In this document: positions 44,608 to 54,217 of the stretch, in pieces
Numbering within the stretch: the stretch's first letter is position 1
Layout: every line of letters begins with the position of its first letter
NCBI GenBank assembly: GCA_017848435.1
Contig: JAFEHU010000032.1
Span: 1 to 54,362, forward strand
Reading direction: 5' to 3'
DNA from: Burkholderiaceae bacterium
GTDB taxonomy: Bacteria; Pseudomonadota; Gammaproteobacteria; Burkholderiales; Burkholderiaceae_C
Length of the DNA stretch: 54,362 bases
The notes under the pieces: model-generated
What the model saw: the letters and a program-made list of their open reading frames with translations, nothing else
Told to the model about the DNA's origin: nothing
The model's database searches: none
Position numbers and translations under genes: made by a program

Positions 44608-45870
44608 ATGAATTCTCTGGATGGCGTGCGTGTACTGGACCTGTCACGGGTGCTAGCCGGCCCGTGGTGCACACAAACCCTGGCCGACCTCGGCGCCGAC
44701 GTGATCAAGGTCGAGCGGCCGCTGGTCAACGGCAGCGGTGGTGACGACACCCGCAGCTGGGGCCCGCCCTTCCTGAAAGACGACGCGGGCCACGACACCG
44801 CCGAAGCCGCCTACTACCTGGGCGCCAACCGCAACAAACGCTCCCTCACCTGCGACATTGCACAAGCTGCCGGCCAGCAGCTGATCCGCGACCTGGTGCA
44901 ACACTGCGACGTGTTCATCGAGAACTTCAAGGTCGGCGACATGGCCCGCTATGGGCTGGACTACCCTGCCCTGCAGGCCCTGAACCCACGCCTGGTGTAT
45001 TGCAGCATCACCGGCTTCGGCCAGACGGGCCCCTACCACCAGCGGGCGGGCTACGACTACGCGATCCAGGCCATGGGTGGCCTGATGAGTGTGACCGGCG
45101 AACGCGACGACCTCGGCGGGGGCCCGCAAAAGGTCGGCGTGGCGGTGGCCGACCTGTTCACCGGCATGTACGCCAGCGTGGCCATCCTCGCGGCACTCCG
45201 CCATGCCGAAAAAACCGGTACGGGCCAGCACATCGACATGGCCCTGCTGGACACGCAGGTGGCGATGCTCGCCAACCTGGGCGCGAATTACCTCGTCAAA
45301 GGCGACGGTGTGGCCCCCGGCCGCGCTGGCAACGCCCACGCCAACATCGTGCCTTACCAGGTGTTTGAAGTGCAGCCGCCACCAGACGCGGCGCCGGGCA
45401 CGCGCGACCACCTGATCGTCGCCGTGGGCAACGACGGCCAATTTGTGCGCTTCTGCGCGGTGCTGGGCATCCCGGAACTCGCCACCAACCCGCTGTTTGC
45501 CAAGAACCAGGACCGGGTGCGCCACCGCAGCACGCTGGTGCCGATTCTGGAAACCTTGCTGCGCAGCCGCACCAAGGCCGAATGGCTGCCGCTGCTGGAA
45601 CAGGCCACCGTGCCCGCCGGCCCGATCAACAGCCTGGCCGAGGTGTTTGCCGACCCGCAGGTGCTGGCACGCGGCATGGTGGACGAATGGGCGCACCCGC
45701 TGTGTGCCCGCCTGCCGCTGGTGGCCAGCCCGATCCACATGAGCGCCACCCCGGTGCGGCGCGACTTGCCGCCACCGCTGTTGGGCCAGCACACCGACGC
45801 GGTGCTGCGCGACCTGCTGCACACCACCGACGACCAACTCGCTGCGCTGCGTAACAGTGGCACCATTTGA
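44608..45870 (+). CDS. CaiB/BaiF family CoA-transferase (family III)
   Basis: 420 aa from ATG 44608. Typical start LDGVRVLDLSRVLAGPWCTQ, then DVIKVERP, NKRSLTCDI, the catalytic Asp region ENFKVGDMARYGLDY and the GxGQTGPY loop (TGFGQTGPYHQRAGYD). Moves CoA between carboxylic acids; substrate unknown. Divergent from the lipoprotein gene. Confidence 0.9.
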   Translation: MNSLDGVRVLDLSRVLAGPWCTQTLADLGADVIKVERPLVNGSGGDDTRSWGPPFLKDDAGHDTAEAAYYLGANRNKRSLTCDIAQAAGQQLIRDLVQHCDVFIENFKVGDMARYGLDYPALQALNPRLVYCSITGFGQTGPYHQRAGYDYAIQAMGGLMSVTGERDDLGGGPQKVGVAVADLFTGMYASVAILAALRHAEKTGTGQHIDMALLDTQVAMLANLGANYLVKGDGVAPGRAGNAHANIVPYQVFEVQPPPDAAPGTRDHLIVAVGNDGQFVRFCAVLGIPELATNPLFAKNQDRVRHRSTLVPILETLLRSRTKAEWLPLLEQATVPAGPINSLAEVFADPQVLARGMVDEWAHPLCARLPLVASPIHMSATPVRRDLPPPLLGQHTDAVLRDLLHTTDDQLAALRNSGTI

Positions 45871-45954
45871 ACGCCGCGCCGACCCACGGGCCACCGTTAC
45901 ACTCATGCCGAAACAAGGGGCCTGCCAAAGCCCCACCCACACGAAGGACACCCC

Positions 45955-46695
45955 ATGACATCGCCCGACGCCCCCTACCGCATTGACGACCGGGGCATCA
46001 CCACCGTGGTCCCCAAGCTCTCGGCCAGCACTGTGGCGCAGATGGTGGGCAGCGAACTGCACGACGCCGTGGCACGCATGCAAACGGTGATGGACGCTTA
46101 CATCGAACACCGCAGCCTGAACGACGCACAGGCCGAGCGCCTCTACCTCGCCATTGGTGATGCACGTGAGCTGGCCACACGCAGCGCGCTGCTGGCCCGG
46201 CTGGCGCGCCACGAAAGCCCGGGGGAAGCCACATTCCAGTCGATCGACGAGCTGCTGGTCAACACCCTGGACGCCCAGGCCGGTGAACTGGACGAGCGTG
46301 GCGTGGGCGTCTTCAGCATGGTCAAGCCCGCTTACGTGATGGCCGACCCGGCCCTGCTGACCGACCTGGTCAAGAGCGTGGTGGCCTGGTGTGCCGATGT
46401 GGGCGTGACCATCGCCTTCGGCACCGACGCACTGGGCGAAGACGGCCATGCGGTGCTCTACGCCAAGATCACCCCTGTGCCCGACGACGCTGAAACACCC
46501 AAACCGATGCGCGACGGCCTTGGCTGGCTGCTGATCAACCAGCTGTGCGAAGCGCTGCAGGCCCATGCCAGCCGTGCCGTGCTGGCCGGACTGGAGCGCA
46601 AACAGGCGGTGGACAACGGGCGCGTGGAGCTGGTGATCAACTTCCAGCCGTTGCCGGAAGGCGTGATGCGCCCCAAGGAAGACTGGGAAGTCTGA
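45955..46695 (+). CDS. Conserved hypothetical protein, kinase-like helical N-terminus
   Basis: 246 aa, soluble, no signal. The middle (LNDAQAERLYLAIGDARELATRSALLARLARHES) is a long helix pair like a histidine-kinase dimerisation domain, but no catalytic His context or ATP-binding boxes are seen. AAGGA before ATG. Function unknown; about 85 nt after the CoA-transferase gene. Confidence 0.65.
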   Translation: MTSPDAPYRIDDRGITTVVPKLSASTVAQMVGSELHDAVARMQTVMDAYIEHRSLNDAQAERLYLAIGDARELATRSALLARLARHESPGEATFQSIDELLVNTLDAQAGELDERGVGVFSMVKPAYVMADPALLTDLVKSVVAWCADVGVTIAFGTDALGEDGHAVLYAKITPVPDDAETPKPMRDGLGWLLINQLCEALQAHASRAVLAGLERKQAVDNGRVELVINFQPLPEGVMRPKEDWEV

Positions 46696-46792
46696 CGGGC
46701 TAGCCCCCACGCTCCCCACGGCGTGTGGTTCGCTGCCCCCCGAGGGGGCTGGCCTTGCTTGGGGCGGCCCGGCGCTGCGGCCGTTTCCCCCA

Positions 46793-47512
46793 CTACTTCA
46801 TCGCACCAAAAACCTTTTTCAGGATCGCGCTGCCGCTGCCCAGCGGGTCCTGGCGGATTTTCTTTTCCTCGTCGCCAATCACCACGTACAGGCCGTCCAG
46901 CGTTTTGCCGGTGACGTACTGCTGGATGTTGGCGTCTTCCTGCTTGACCAGGCCCATGCTGGCCACGCGGCCTGCCAACTGGTTGTACTGCGCTGCCAAG
47001 CCCACTTTCTCCGTGGCGCGCGTCACCACCGGCAGAAAGGTCTGGCCCAGTGGCACCCGGGTTTTTTCGGCAAAAAACCGGGTCACCGAGGTCTCGCCGC
47101 CGGTCAGGATGTTGCGCGCGTCGTTCACATTCATGCTTTTGACGGCGCCCACCAGCAGGTCTTTGCCCATCGGCACCGCGGTTTCGGCCGCACGGTTCAT
47201 CGACGTCACCAGCTCGTCAAGTCGCTGGCCCTGGCCCAGCGACTTGAGCACCTTGGCCGCCCGGTCCAGAAAACCTGGCAAGGGGATGCGAACCTTTGGG
47301 TTGTTCAGGAATCCATTGTTCTGGCCAAGCAAACCAACGGCGGCCACAGCGCCCTGCTCCAGCGCCGCCTTCAGGCCCTGCCCGGCTTCGGCGTTGGAAA
47401 TGTCGCTCAGCGCCAGGGCATGGGCCTGCTGCCAGGCGGCGAGCAATGCCAGCGTGGTCAACCCTGCACCCAACGTGTTGGCCGACAGGCCATTAAACTC
47501 TCTGCGATCCAT
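46793..47512 (-). CDS. DUF4197 domain protein
   Basis: 239 aa from ATG 47512. N-terminal hydrophobic leader (LTTLALLAAWQQAHALAL), then DUF4197: GLKAALEQGAVAAVGLLGQ, VRIPLPG, MNVNDARNILTGGETSVTRFF and a C-terminal GLYVVIGDEEKKIRQDP. Exported, function unknown. Divergent from tlpA with 15 nt between starts. Confidence 0.88.
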   Translation of the reverse strand: MDRREFNGLSANTLGAGLTTLALLAAWQQAHALALSDISNAEAGQGLKAALEQGAVAAVGLLGQNNGFLNNPKVRIPLPGFLDRAAKVLKSLGQGQRLDELVTSMNRAAETAVPMGKDLLVGAVKSMNVNDARNILTGGETSVTRFFAEKTRVPLGQTFLPVVTRATEKVGLAAQYNQLAGRVASMGLVKQEDANIQQYVTGKTLDGLYVVIGDEEKKIRQDPLGSGSAILKKVFGAMK

Positions 47513-47527
47513 AGGAAGCCTTTCACC

Positions 47528-48025
47528 ATGAAACCTGTCATGTACGTGGCCGCCGCAGCGCTGGTGCTGGCGGTGGGTGCCGGGGTGCTGATCAGCACCA
47601 CCGACAGCCCCGCGCCAGAGTCTACCTTCGTCCTGCTGGACGGTTCGCGCAAAACCACCGCCGACCTGAAAGGCAAGGTCACGTTGGTCAACTTCTGGGC
47701 CACCAGCTGCGTCAGCTGCGTGGCCGAAATGCCCAAGCTGATGGCCACCCACGACAAGTACAAGGCGCAGGGCTTTGACACACTGGCCGTGGCCATGAGC
47801 TACGACCCGCCGAGCTACGTGGTGAACTTTGCCGAAACGCGGAAGCTGCCGTTTGCGGTGGCGATTGACAACACCGGCGCGGTGGCCAAGGCCTGGGGCG
47901 ACGTGCGGCTGACACCGACCACCTACATCGTCGACAAGCAGGGCACCATCGTCAAGCGCTACGTCGGCGAGCCCGATTTTGCCGAGCTGCACCGGCTGAT
48001 CGAAAAACTGCTGACGCAGGCCTGA
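47528..48025 (+). CDS. TlpA-like thioredoxin-fold protein
   Basis: 165 aa from ATG 47528. N-terminal membrane anchor (MYVAAAALVLAVGAGVLI) and a periplasmic thioredoxin domain with the redox motif ATSCVSC, DPPSYVVNF and cis-Pro TPTTYIVD. Periplasmic disulphide reduction or cytochrome maturation is likely. Confidence 0.86.
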   Translation: MKPVMYVAAAALVLAVGAGVLISTTDSPAPESTFVLLDGSRKTTADLKGKVTLVNFWATSCVSCVAEMPKLMATHDKYKAQGFDTLAVAMSYDPPSYVVNFAETRKLPFAVAIDNTGAVAKAWGDVRLTPTTYIVDKQGTIVKRYVGEPDFAELHRLIEKLLTQA

Positions 48026-48092
48026 GCGGCATTGGCGGCCTCTGCAGGGCGGTTTTGACTGCCTGGAAGGGCAATTCGGCAATTATTTATGC

Positions 48093-48147
48093 CAAATTGC
48101 CTTCAAGCCTTAGTAGAACCTTGCGGTATAGCTACTATTTTCATAGC
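48093..48147. repeat. Comamonadaceae-type dispersed intergenic repeat
   Basis: CAAATTGCCTTCAAGCC ... TAGCTACTATTTTCATAGC between two convergent genes. The pattern resembles short repeats I recall from Acidovorax/Rhodoferax/Polaromonas intergenic regions. Only one copy is in this window. Confidence 0.4.
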
Positions 48148-48165
48148 AGACCGCCAGCGACAAAC

Positions 48166-48672
48166 TCAACCTTTGGCCTGTGCCAACAGCGTCGCGGCGT
48201 CGCTCACTTCAAATTTCCCGGGGCCTTCAACGTTCAGCGCCACGACCTTGCCGTCTTTCACGAGCATGGAGTAACGGTTGCTGCGCAGGCCCATGCCGCG
48301 CGCGGTCAGGTCGAGTGTCAGGCCGGTGGCCTTGGCGAAGTCGGCGCTGCCGTCGCCCAGCATGCGCACCTTGCCAGCGGTGTTCTGCTCCCGCGCCCAG
48401 GCCCCCATCACGAACGCGTCGTTGACGCTCACGCACCAGATCTCGTCCACGCCGGCGGCCTTGAAATCGCCATAGTGCGCCACATAGCCGGGCACGTGCT
48501 TGGCCGAGCAGGTGGGCGTGAAGGCGCCTGGCAGCGCAAACAGCGCAATCGTCTTGCCGGCTGTGGCCGCTGCCACAGGCACGGCGTTCGGCCCGATGCT
48601 GCAACCTTCGCCCTCCACTTCTGAATATTCCATCAGTGTGGCCGCTGGCAAGGTGTCTCCGACTTTGATCAT
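48166..48672 (-). CDS. Peroxiredoxin (Prx5-like)
   Basis: 168 aa from ATG 48672. Peroxidatic Cys55 in PGAFTPTC, then VSVNDAFVMGAW and YSMLVKDGKV, the Prx5/AhpE-like pattern. Reduces hydrogen peroxide and alkyl peroxides with a thiol partner. Just after the S10 operon, separated by a terminator. Confidence 0.9.
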   Translation of the reverse strand: MIKVGDTLPAATLMEYSEVEGEGCSIGPNAVPVAAATAGKTIALFALPGAFTPTCSAKHVPGYVAHYGDFKAAGVDEIWCVSVNDAFVMGAWAREQNTAGKVRMLGDGSADFAKATGLTLDLTARGMGLRSNRYSMLVKDGKVVALNVEGPGKFEVSDAATLLAQAKG

Positions 48673-48726
48673 GTGATTCTCCTGAAAGGTCTGTGAACGC
48701 GGCGCCCAACAAGGACGCCACAAAGC

Positions 48727-48753
48727 AAAACGACCCACATTGTGGGCCGTTTT
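48727..48753 (-). terminator. Terminator after rpsQ
   Basis: Minus-strand stem AAAACGGCCCACA / TGTGGGTCGTTTT, one G-U pair and a 1-nt loop, tail GCTTT. It lies 33 nt after rpsQ and before the peroxiredoxin gene. Confidence 0.7.
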
Positions 48754-48786
48754 GAAGCAGTGTGCTGACCAGCAGCAGACCGGGGT

Positions 48787-49056
48787 TTAAACCGTCTCTG
48801 CTTTTTGCACCAGGCGGGAGACCACCCAGTTTTTGGTTTTCGAAATCGGGCGGCTTTCGGTGATCTCGATCACGTCGCCCAGTTTGTACTCGCCCTTTTC
48901 GTCGTGTGCGTGGTACTTGCTGGTTTTGGCAACGATCTTGCCGTACAGCTCATGCTTCACGCGGCGCTCAATCAGCACCGTCACGGTCTTGGACCGTTTG
49001 TCGCTCACCACTTTGCCAATCAGGCTGCGCTTGAGGGATGTTTTAGCTTCCGTCAT
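48787..49056 (-). CDS. rpsQ: 30S ribosomal protein S17
   Basis: 89 aa; [20 protein letters not shown] and [16 protein letters not shown] are S17 signatures. It binds 16S rRNA. Last gene of this S10 operon block; rplN does not follow, so the spc genes are elsewhere. Confidence 0.95.
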   Translation of the reverse strand: MTEAKTSLKRSLIGKVVSDKRSKTVTVLIERRVKHELYGKIVAKTSKYHAHDEKGEYKLGDVIEITESRPISKTKNWVVSRLVQKAETV

Positions 49057-49065
49057 GTCGGTTCC

Positions 49066-49260
49066 TTATTTGGCAGATTGCTTCTCGACCAAGATGGTCT
49101 TGGCGCGAGCAATGTCACGGCGCGTGTTGCGCAGCGTGGCAGTGTTGTTGAGTTGTTGCGTCGCTTTTTGCATGCGCAGACCGAAGTGGGCTTTTTGCAA
49201 GGCCTTGACTTCGTTCTTCAGCTCGGCAACGTCTTTGGTACGCAGTTCAGCAGTTTTCAT
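49066..49260 (-). CDS. rpmC: 50S ribosomal protein L29
   Basis: 64 aa, all helical; [20 protein letters not shown] and [13 protein letters not shown] fit L29. Located at the peptide exit tunnel rim. Confidence 0.95.
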   Translation of the reverse strand: MKTAELRTKDVAELKNEVKALQKAHFGLRMQKATQQLNNTATLRNTRRDIARAKTILVEKQSAK

Positions 49261-49275
49261 GTCTTCTTCTCCTGA

Positions 49276-49692
49276 TCACTGACCAATCATGCGTGCGACG
49301 AACGTCGTGCGCAGCGGCAGCTTGGCCGCAGCCAGGCGAAACGCTTCGCGCGCCAGTTCTTCGGGCACACCAACAATCTCATACAGCACTTTGCCGGGCT
49401 GGATTTCAGCCACGTAGTACTCCGGGTTGCCCTTGCCGTTACCCATGCGAACTTCGGCAGGTTTCTGCGAAATCGGCTTGTCCGGGAAGATGCGGATCCA
49501 GATGCGACCGCCACGCTTCACGTGACGGGAGATCGCACGGCGTGCGGCCTCGATCTGACGGGCCGTCAGACGGCCTCGGTCGGTGGACTTCAGACCGAAA
49601 TCACCGAACGCCACCGTGTTGCCACGGGTTGCGATGCCGGTGTTGCGGCCCTTCTGCTCTTTGCGGTATTTGCGACGAGCGGGTTGCAGCAT
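49276..49692 (-). CDS. rplP: 50S ribosomal protein L16
   Basis: 138 aa; [17 protein letters not shown] start and [20 protein letters not shown] core. Usual length. Confidence 0.96.
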   Translation of the reverse strand: MLQPARRKYRKEQKGRNTGIATRGNTVAFGDFGLKSTDRGRLTARQIEAARRAISRHVKRGGRIWIRIFPDKPISQKPAEVRMGNGKGNPEYYVAEIQPGKVLYEIVGVPEELAREAFRLAAAKLPLRTTFVARMIGQ

Positions 49693-49694
49693 AG

Positions 49695-50594
49695 TTATTC
49701 TCCTTTACCGTCAGCAGCCGGTGCGGCTCCTGGCGCGGCAACTTTGCGGACGCGCTTAACGGTAGATTTCGGTGCATCGGCACCTGTTGCTTCAGCAGGC
49801 TTGTCACTGCCATCGGCCGGGGCGGCGTTGGCACCCGCTGGACGGCGGGGACCACGTGCAGGCGGACGGTCATTCGGGCGGTCGCCAGGACGGGCATCGC
49901 GACGTGGACCGCGTGGGCGGCGCTCTTCGTCATTGCGTGGCTCGATCGCGGCAGGCGCGTCGTTGCGGCCCAGCGTGTCGCCCTTGTAGACCCAGACCTT
50001 AACGCCGATCACACCGTAGGTGGTCTTGGCTTCGGAGGTGCCATAGTCGATGTCGGCGCGCAGGGTGTGGAGGGGCACGCGACCTTCGCGGTACCACTCG
50101 CAACGGGCGATTTCAATGCCGTTCAGACGGCCCGAGCTCATGATCTTGATGCCCAGGGCGCCCAGACGCATCGCGTTCTGCATCGCGCGCTTCATCGCGC
50201 GGCGGAACATGATGCGCTTTTCGAGCTGCTGCGTGATGCTGTCGGCGATCAGCTTGGCATCGATTTCGGGCTTGCGCACTTCTTCGATGTTCACTGCGAC
50301 CGGGACACCCAGACGGGTGGCCAACTCGCGCTTGAGGTTCTCGATGTCTTCGCCTTTCTTGCCGATCACCACGCCCGGACGTGCCGAGAAAATGGTGATG
50401 CGGGCGTTCTTGGCAGGACGCTCGATCAGGATGCGCGACACAGCGGCGTTTTTCAGCTTGGCCTTCAGGTACTCACGCACCTTGATGTCTTCGGCCAGCA
50501 TGCCCGCGAAGTCACGGTTGCTTGCGTACCAGCGGCTGGCCCAGTTGCGGCTGACCGAAAGGCGGAAGCCGGTGGGGTGGATTTTTTGTCCCAT
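49695..50594 (-). CDS. rpsC: 30S ribosomal protein S3, long C-terminal tail
   Basis: 299 aa from ATG 50594 ([13 protein letters not shown]). KH domain [18 protein letters not shown], mRNA-entry part ending VWVYKGD. E. coli S3 is 233 aa; here an extra Pro/Arg/Asp-rich tail ([19 protein letters not shown] and on) adds about 65 residues. Longer S3 tails occur in Burkholderiales. Confidence 0.95.
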   Translation of the reverse strand: MGQKIHPTGFRLSVSRNWASRWYASNRDFAGMLAEDIKVREYLKAKLKNAAVSRILIERPAKNARITIFSARPGVVIGKKGEDIENLKRELATRLGVPVAVNIEEVRKPEIDAKLIADSITQQLEKRIMFRRAMKRAMQNAMRLGALGIKIMSSGRLNGIEIARCEWYREGRVPLHTLRADIDYGTSEAKTTYGVIGVKVWVYKGDTLGRNDAPAAIEPRNDEERRPRGPRRDARPGDRPNDRPPARGPRRPAGANAAPADGSDKPAEATGADAPKSTVKRVRKVAAPGAAPAADGKGE

Positions 50595-50608
50595 ATCTTT
50601 CCGACCTG

Positions 50609-50938
50609 TCAGTTGCCAACCGTCACGTACACATGGCACGTGGGCTTGCGGATGCTGTTGCCACGGCCTTTGGCGCGGGCGGTGAAGCGGCGCAGCGATG
50701 CGCCCTGCTCGACGTAAATGGTCTTGACCTTGAGTTCGTCAATGTCGGCGCCGTCGTTGTGCTCGGCGTTGGCAATGGCGGACTCCAGAACCTTCTTGAC
50801 GATTCCCGCAGCTTTTTTCTGCGTGAAGTTCAGGATGTTCAGCGCTTGATCGACTTTCTTGCCGCGGATCAGGTCGGCAACCAGACGGCCTTTGTCAACC
50901 GACAGGCGGACGCCTTTAAGGACTGCACGTGTTTCCAT
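50609..50938 (-). CDS. rplV: 50S ribosomal protein L22
   Basis: 109 aa; [18 protein letters not shown] and the hairpin tip [16 protein letters not shown]. Confidence 0.96.
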   Translation of the reverse strand: METRAVLKGVRLSVDKGRLVADLIRGKKVDQALNILNFTQKKAAGIVKKVLESAIANAEHNDGADIDELKVKTIYVEQGASLRRFTARAKGRGNSIRKPTCHVYVTVGN

Positions 50939-50947
50939 GGTGTTACC

Positions 50948-51226
50948 TTATTTCTTCTGGACTTTTTTGTCCGCAGGATGGCCCTTGAAAGTCCGCGTCA
51001 GCGCGAACTCACCAAGCTTGTGGCCAACCATCTGGTCGGTGATGTAGACCGGCACGTGTTGTTTGCCGTTGTGCACGGCAATCGTCAGGCCAATGAAATC
51101 GGGCAACACCATCGAGCGGCGCGACCAAGTCTTGATCGGCTTCTTGTCCTTGGTTGCCACAGCCTTTTCAGCCTTGGCAATCAGGTGTTGGTCAACGAAT
51201 GGACCTTTTTTGAGTGAGCGAGTCAT
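50948..51226 (-). CDS. rpsS: 30S ribosomal protein S19
   Basis: 92 aa; [15 protein letters not shown] and [23 protein letters not shown]. Confidence 0.96.
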   Translation of the reverse strand: MTRSLKKGPFVDQHLIAKAEKAVATKDKKPIKTWSRRSMVLPDFIGLTIAVHNGKQHVPVYITDQMVGHKLGEFALTRTFKGHPADKKVQKK

Positions 51227-51236
51227 GGCTTACCCC

Positions 51237-52061
51237 TTACTTCTTGCGACGCGACACGATCATGACCTGCGTGCGCTTGTTGTTACGGGTACGGTAGCCC
51301 TTGGTCAGGTTACCCCATGGATCGACAGGGTGGCGACCTTCGCCAGTCTTGCCTTCGCCGCCACCGTGAGGGTGGTCAACCGGGTTCATCACCACACCGC
51401 GAACGGTCGGGCGGATACCCATCCAGCGCTTGACACCGGCCTTGCCCAAACGGCGCAGGCTGTGCTCTTCGTTGGCAACTTCGCCAATCGTGGCGCGGCA
51501 TTCGATGTGGATCTTGCGAACCTCACCCGAACGCATGCGCACCTGGGCGTACATGCCTTCGCGGGCCAGCAGCGTGGCCGACGTACCAGCGGAGCGTGCA
51601 ATCTGCGCACCCTTGCCAGGCTGCAACTCGATGCAGTGGATCGTCGAACCCACCGGGATGTTGCGGATCGGCAGCGTGTTGCCAGCGCGGATCGGCGCTT
51701 CGGCACCGCTCAACAGCGACGCACCCACTTCCAGACCACGCGGGGCAATGATGTAACGGCGCTCACCGTCGGCGTAGCACACCAGAGCGATGTGGGCCGT
51801 GCGGTTGGGGTCGTACTCAATGCGCTCGACCTTGGCCGGAATCGCATCCTTGTTGCGCACAAAGTCGACCACGCGGTAGTGGTGCTTGTGACCACCGCCC
51901 TTGTGGCGGGTGGTGATGTGGCCGTTGTTGTTGCGGCCAGCCTTCTGGAACTGCGGCTCCAGCAGAGGCGCATACGGGTCACCCTTGAACAGGTGGTCCC
52001 GCGTGACCTTGACCACGCCACGTTGGCCGGGCGATGTCGGTTTGAGTTTGATGACAGCCAT
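51237..52061 (-). CDS. rplB: 50S ribosomal protein L2
   Basis: 274 aa; [17 protein letters not shown] and the conserved [14 protein letters not shown] that carries the peptidyl-transferase-near His. Confidence 0.97.
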   Translation of the reverse strand: MAVIKLKPTSPGQRGVVKVTRDHLFKGDPYAPLLEPQFQKAGRNNNGHITTRHKGGGHKHHYRVVDFVRNKDAIPAKVERIEYDPNRTAHIALVCYADGERRYIIAPRGLEVGASLLSGAEAPIRAGNTLPIRNIPVGSTIHCIELQPGKGAQIARSAGTSATLLAREGMYAQVRMRSGEVRKIHIECRATIGEVANEEHSLRRLGKAGVKRWMGIRPTVRGVVMNPVDHPHGGGEGKTGEGRHPVDPWGNLTKGYRTRNNKRTQVMIVSRRKK

Positions 52062-52063
52062 GA

Positions 52064-52384
52064 TTACGCCGCCTCCCCATTCAGGTTCAGCTCTTGACCG
52101 GGCTTGAGCATCACGTAGGCCTTGCGAACGTTGTCGCGGCGGCCAACGGACTTGCCGAAGCGCTTGGTCTTGCCCTTGGTATTCACCACAGAGACGCCCT
52201 TGACCTCAACTTTGAACATCAATTCCACAGCGGCCTTGATTTCGTATTTGGTCGCGTCTTGCAGCACCTTGAAAGTCACGGCGTTGGATTTCTCGGCCAC
52301 CATGGTTGCCTTTTCAGACACGATGGGGGCAACCAACACCTTCATCAGACGACCTTCGTCGAATTTCTGGATGGCGGCGCTCAT
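52064..52384 (-). CDS. rplW: 50S ribosomal protein L23
   Basis: 106 aa; [16 protein letters not shown] and [16 protein letters not shown]. Start overlaps rplD by 4 nt. Confidence 0.95.
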   Translation of the reverse strand: MSAAIQKFDEGRLMKVLVAPIVSEKATMVAEKSNAVTFKVLQDATKYEIKAAVELMFKVEVKGVSVVNTKGKTKRFGKSVGRRDNVRKAYVMLKPGQELNLNGEAA

Positions 52385-53001
52385 GCGAACATCTCCTTGA
52401 GCTTGTCGATCGCGGCTTTGGTCACGAGCACTTTCTTGAAGTGCACCAGTGACAGCGGATCGGCGTAACGCGGCTCCACCACCAACACGTTCACCAGGTT
52501 GCGGGACGCGAGGTACAGGTTTTCGTCGACTTCGTCGGCAATCACCAGCACCGAGTTCAGGTTCATCGCCTTGAGCTTGGCCGCGAGCGGCTTGGTCTTG
52601 GGCGAGTCCACCTTGAGCGAATCCACCACAGCCAGACGGCCTTCGCGGGCCAGCTGCGAGAAGATCGAAGCCATACCGGCACGGTACATCTTCTTGTTGA
52701 TCTTCTGGGTGAAGTTCTCGTCAGGCATGTTCGGGAAAATCCGACCGCCGCCGCGCCACAGGGGCGAGGAGGTCATACCGGCACGGGCGCGGCCCGTTCC
52801 CTTTTGCTTGAATGGCTTCTTGGTCGAGTGCTTGACCTGTTCGCGGTCTTTCTGGGCACGGGTGCCCTGACGCGCGTTGGCCTGGTAAGCGACCACGATC
52901 TGGTGCACCAGATCTTCGTTGTATTCGCGACCGAACACGGTCTCAGGGGCGTCGTATTTGGACGCGGCCTGGCCTTGGTCATTCAGGAGTTCGAGCTGCA
53001 T
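52381..53001 (-). CDS. rplD: 50S ribosomal protein L4
   Basis: 206 aa; [20 protein letters not shown] loop and C-terminal [18 protein letters not shown]. In E. coli L4 represses its own operon. ATG overlaps the rplC stop (TGATG). Confidence 0.96.
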   Translation of the reverse strand: MQLELLNDQGQAASKYDAPETVFGREYNEDLVHQIVVAYQANARQGTRAQKDREQVKHSTKKPFKQKGTGRARAGMTSSPLWRGGGRIFPNMPDENFTQKINKKMYRAGMASIFSQLAREGRLAVVDSLKVDSPKTKPLAAKLKAMNLNSVLVIADEVDENLYLASRNLVNVLVVEPRYADPLSLVHFKKVLVTKAAIDKLKEMFA

Positions 53002-53672
53002 CAGTTCGCTCCTTTGGCTTTGACTTTGATGGCGGGACGCACGGTCACAAAACCACCCTTGGAGCCGGGCACTGCGCCCTTGATCAACAGCAGCTGACGG
53101 GCTTCGTCAATGCGGATCACGTCCAGGTTTTGTGTCGTCACGAGGTCCACACCGAGGTGGCCCGTCATGCGTTTGCCGGGGAACACACGGCCAGGATCCT
53201 GCGCCATACCGATCGAGCCGGGCACATTGTGCGAACGGCTGTTACCGTGCGACGCGCGCTGCGAGCTCATGTGGTGGCGTTTGATCGTGCCAGCGTAGCC
53301 CTTACCGATGGTCGTGCCCTGCACGTCCACCTTCTGGCCCACGGTAAACACAGCGGTCACAGGCACAGTGGCACCGGCAGCGTACTGGGTCGCTACGTCG
53401 GTGGTCACGCGGAATTCCTGGATCACTTCACCGGCTTCCACGCCTGCTTTTGCAAGGTGGCCGGCTTGCGGCTTGGTCACGCGCGATGCTTTGCGCGCGC
53501 CAAACGTCACCTGCAAGGCAACGTAGCCGTCATTCTCTTGGGTTTTCACCTGGGTCACGCGGTTGTTGGACACATCCAGCACCGTGACAGGAACAGCGTC
53601 CCCATCAGCAGTGAACAGACGCATCATGCCCACCTTGCGGCCCAGCAACCCTAGGGAGTTGCTCAGACTCAT
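53001..53672 (-). CDS. rplC: 50S ribosomal protein L3
   Basis: 223 aa from ATG 53672 (GGAG upstream); [18 protein letters not shown] and [18 protein letters not shown], plus [15 protein letters not shown]. First gene after the promoter/hairpin region. Confidence 0.96.
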   Translation of the reverse strand: MSLSNSLGLLGRKVGMMRLFTADGDAVPVTVLDVSNNRVTQVKTQENDGYVALQVTFGARKASRVTKPQAGHLAKAGVEAGEVIQEFRVTTDVATQYAAGATVPVTAVFTVGQKVDVQGTTIGKGYAGTIKRHHMSSQRASHGNSRSHNVPGSIGMAQDPGRVFPGKRMTGHLGVDLVTTQNLDVIRIDEARQLLLIKGAVPGSKGGFVTVRPAIKVKAKGAN

Positions 53673-53746
53673 TTTTTTCTCCAAAACTTCCACCGCTGCC
53701 ACTTCAATTGGCGACAACGTTTTGGCGTGAAAGACTGTTAATAAAA

Positions 53747-53778
53747 CTTGCCCGCTTTGCAGTGCAAATGCGGGCAAG
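53747..53778 (-). promoter_or_regulatory. 5'-terminal hairpin of the rplC transcript
   Basis: Stem CTTGCCCGC...TTTGCA pairing with TGCAAA and GCGGGCAAG, 15 bp with one bulge, followed on the minus strand by TTTTATTAAC. It begins at or near the predicted start of transcription. It may be an attenuator, a terminator of rpsJ read-through, or a stabilising 5' stem. Confidence 0.6.
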
Positions 53779-53784
53779 CCTCAA

Positions 53785-53813
53785 AGTATAACGCGAACTG
53801 CCACTTCTGGCAA
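53785..53813 (-). promoter_or_regulatory. Promoter before rplC
   Basis: TTGCCA (53808-53813), 17 nt, TATACT (53785-53790): close to the sigma-70 consensus with ideal spacing. It would start transcription near 53778, so rplC and the genes after it have their own promoter inside the S10 operon. Confidence 0.75.
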
Positions 53814-53875
53814 ATTCGCATTACACCGTTCTGCTTCTGCGCGCCACCGTCAAACGGTGTGGCCGCGCAAAACGA

Positions 53876-54190
53876 TCACTGCAGCTTGATCTCGACGTCC
53901 ACGCCAGCAGGCAGGTCGAGCTTCATCAGCGCGTCAACTGTCTTGTCGGTCGGGTCGACGATGTCCATCAGGCGCTGGTGCGTGCGGATTTCAAACTGGT
54001 CACGGCTGGTCTTGTTGACGTGCGGCGAACGCAGAATGTCGAAACGCTTCATGCGCGTTGGCAAAGGCACGGGGCCCTTGACAATCGCGCCGGTGCGCTT
54101 GGCGGTGTCAACGATCTCGGCAGCGGACTGGTCGATCAGTTTGTAGTCAAACGCCTTCAGGCGGATGCGGATTTTTTGCTTGGCAGACAT
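53876..54190 (-). CDS. rpsJ: 30S ribosomal protein S10
   Basis: 104 aa; [19 protein letters not shown] and [20 protein letters not shown]. Follows tuf; 203 nt before rplC, an unusually wide gap. A GC-rich hairpin (CACCGTTTGACGGTG) lies about 15 nt after its stop. Confidence 0.97.
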   Translation of the reverse strand: MSAKQKIRIRLKAFDYKLIDQSAAEIVDTAKRTGAIVKGPVPLPTRMKRFDILRSPHVNKTSRDQFEIRTHQRLMDIVDPTDKTVDALMKLDLPAGVDVEIKLQ

Positions 54191-54217
54191 GGTAATTCCT
54201 TCGGTTATTTAAAGAAA

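Noticed and set aside
44653-46719. 688-aa minus-strand open frame
   Set aside because: It is antisense to the CoA-transferase and the 45955 gene, has low-complexity composition and no recognisable domain; a GC-rich shadow.
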